Shown here piece by piece: positions 19,185-20,524 of a stretch of 20,524 bases of DNA; position 1 is the first letter of the stretch; each line of letters begins with the position of its first letter. The position numbers and the translations under genes were made by a program. This stretch comes from Folioceros fuciformis (taxonomy: Eukaryota > Anthocerotophyta > Anthocerotopsida > Anthocerotales), in NCBI GenBank assembly GCA_049999805.1, contig JBNGIO010005682.1, positions 23,093 through 43,616 on the forward strand, written 5' to 3'. The notes beneath the pieces are model-generated. The model was not told the DNA's origin. It saw only the letters and a program-made list of their open reading frames with translations, and did no database searches.

Positions 19185-19320
19185 TGTGGTGGCCAAACCC
19201 TGGGCAATTGTTTGCCAAGAAGTTCAACCTTTAGTATTCACACTTATCCCACTGTCATTGAGACATTGGGTTTCATTCCCATGAAGGAGCGATGAGGTTC
19301 CTCACTACTATGGAGGGTCA
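19185..19320 (+). repeat. Dispersed repeat copy B
   Basis: Starts TGTGGTGGCCAAACCCTGG and ends TATGGAGGGTCA, colinear with copy A (reverse complement) over its whole visible length. More diverged than A and C are from each other. It begins inside the copia integrase frame, so it looks like an element end inserted there. Confidence 0.7.
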
Positions 19321-20230
19321 AACTCAATCAACTCGATGACAGATTCAAGGGCTCCCCTCCAACACTGATCAAACGTGGGAAAATCTTCGCTATCCAGCAG
19401 CCGACTGCACCTCTCTTGGTGCCCACAAACTCACTCCAGCCACTACAACGACACTAACCTCTCAGGTCTGTGACTTTCCTCACTCACTCACTCATTCCAA
19501 CACCAACAACACCTTCTACACTTTTCTATCAACTCCCGCACTCAACAAGAGTCACTCAACTAGAGTAACCTCAAAGAAGAACATGTCACTATCCATGATC
19601 CTACTAGACACCATGCAAGCATGGTCGGCACTCACTCTAGTCCTGCAAGGAAACAAGAGGGACATATCATAGGGACGTGACACAAATAGCACAATCAAGA
19701 ATAAAGGGGCCCAACCCTTAACCATGGCCATTGCTTCTCAAAGCTTTACTAGGCGCTGCACAACACACATAACTGGCACACATTGCTTCATCTTCAACCA
19801 GGGACAGCTTGAGAGAGAGCACTAAGTGATAAGCGGGTTTTAGAGGCTCTCAGCCTCTTATAGAAGACTCCTAGCTCTAATCCCTCTTACTCTCTCTATA
19901 GATTGACTACTACGACATAATAACTAAAGTATTAGTTTATTCCAAACTATTATTCTAAGCTAGTCTACCCTACCATCAATTTAACGAGTTGCCAACCCCC
20001 TTGTTGATCCTACCAACAGCCCTTGTAGAACCTTGGCTGTTGACTACTCTTCCGGATATGGTGGGTGCCGCCTTCTTATTGCTGAGTGGCTGCTTGCAAA
20101 GTCTTCCTCTACCACTATTTCCATGGTGGTTGAGGTTGCCTCTAGTCCAGTCACCTTCACCCCTACAACATCTCCCTTAATGGTTCCCACGGTGGTTGAT
20201 GTATAGCCCTCATGGGAGGAGCACATGCCA
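19321..20230. other. No gene seen; possible body of an LTR begun by repeat B
   Basis: If repeat B is the start of an LTR, this stretch may be its continuation. It holds CT-rich repeats (CTCACTCACTCACTCATT near 19477), a weak TATA-like CTTATAGAAG (about 19858) and an AT-rich run at 19905-19985. A possible eroded frame at about 19990-20180 (Val/Ser/Thr-rich) cannot be assigned. No LTR end or primer site was recognised. Confidence 0.3.
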
Positions 20231-20427
20231 TTCTATTAATTTAGTCATAAAATGGTGTTCTATGAGGCCCATGGACAGTAGGTCAAACCTACTCGGGAAG
20301 TGTTAGTAGCAAAAAAAACACAGCAGAAGGAGTCAATGGGGAGGTTGCAGGAGCTGAACTCCCACATGAGTAGGTTAGGATGACAAACAGGCAAGCAATA
20401 CATCTAGCCAACCAAGAGAAGTAGCAG
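20231..20427 (+). pseudogene. Short coding-like fragment, unidentified
   Basis: One frame reads VLVAKKTQQKESMGRLQELN then SHMSRLG before stops, a Lys/Gln/Leu-rich helical stretch that resembles in style the coiled-coil start at 305-500. It is cut by repeat copy C. Too short to classify. Confidence 0.2.
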
Positions 20428-20524
20428 TGTGGAGGAAAAACCCCGGGCACTGATTGCCAACGGGTTCCACCTTTAGTGGCCACACTTATCCCACTGTCGT
20501 TGAGACATTGGGTTTCGTTCCCAC
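20428..20524 (+). repeat. Dispersed repeat copy C
   Basis: Begins TGTGGAGGAAAAACCCC and runs off the right edge. About 96 per cent identical by eye to copy A, which lies inverted at the left edge, so most of the window sits between two inverted copies. Confidence 0.7.

Overview
The window looks like heterochromatic, transposon-packed DNA from a plant nuclear genome. There is no bacterial-style gene packing, no intact long reading frame, and almost every recognisable coding stretch is a decayed retroelement or DNA-transposon gene. A cytosine-methyltransferase-like gene of a type reported from streptophyte retroelements suggests a seed-free land plant or related streptophyte (moss, liverwort, lycophyte, fern), but this is inference; a gymnosperm cannot be excluded. 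No host gene, tRNA, rRNA or CRISPR array was recognised.

Layout. 1-139 is an inverted copy of a dispersed repeat that recurs at 19185-19320 and 20428-20524. 305-688 is a broken coiled-coil reading frame. 761-2751 (+) is a decayed Ty3/gypsy-like gag with CCHC knuckles. Directly against its end, on the minus strand, lies a C5 cytosine-DNA-methyltransferase-like gene. It is cut in two (2845-3657 and 10183-10701) by a complete but dead Ty1/copia element at 3658-10177. That element has two 193-bp LTRs, an imperfect 5-bp target duplication, a tRNA-iMet-type primer site abutting the 5' LTR, gag, protease, integrase, RT and RNase H, and a polypurine tract. Removing the copia element and one target copy restores the methyltransferase frame across the junction exactly, which proves the nesting order.

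From 11200 to 12044 (-) lies the C-terminal part of a CACTA/EnSpm-like transposase, followed by a GT-rich minisatellite. 12176-13640 holds little that can be named. At 13883-16590 (+) there is a roughly 900-codon decayed gene preceded by a TATA box. It has a globular N-terminal half, an acidic/lysine-rich linker, a long coiled coil and a further globular segment, and is probably the gag-like protein of an undescribed or little-described retroelement. It is followed by degenerate tandem repeats (16903-17516), purine-rich DNA and a 20-bp-period repeat (18041-18139), perhaps the untranslated or LTR region of the same element. The right end carries a copia integrase fragment (18842-19184) truncated exactly where the dispersed repeat begins.

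Most interesting: the retroelement-associated methyltransferase with an unusual ECQ motif IV, its tail-to-tail position against a gag, the novel gag/coiled-coil gene, and the stop-codon spectrum (only TAG and TGA in the two best-preserved broken genes), which suggests decay driven by deamination of methylated CHG and CG sites. All alignments and identity estimates were made by eye.
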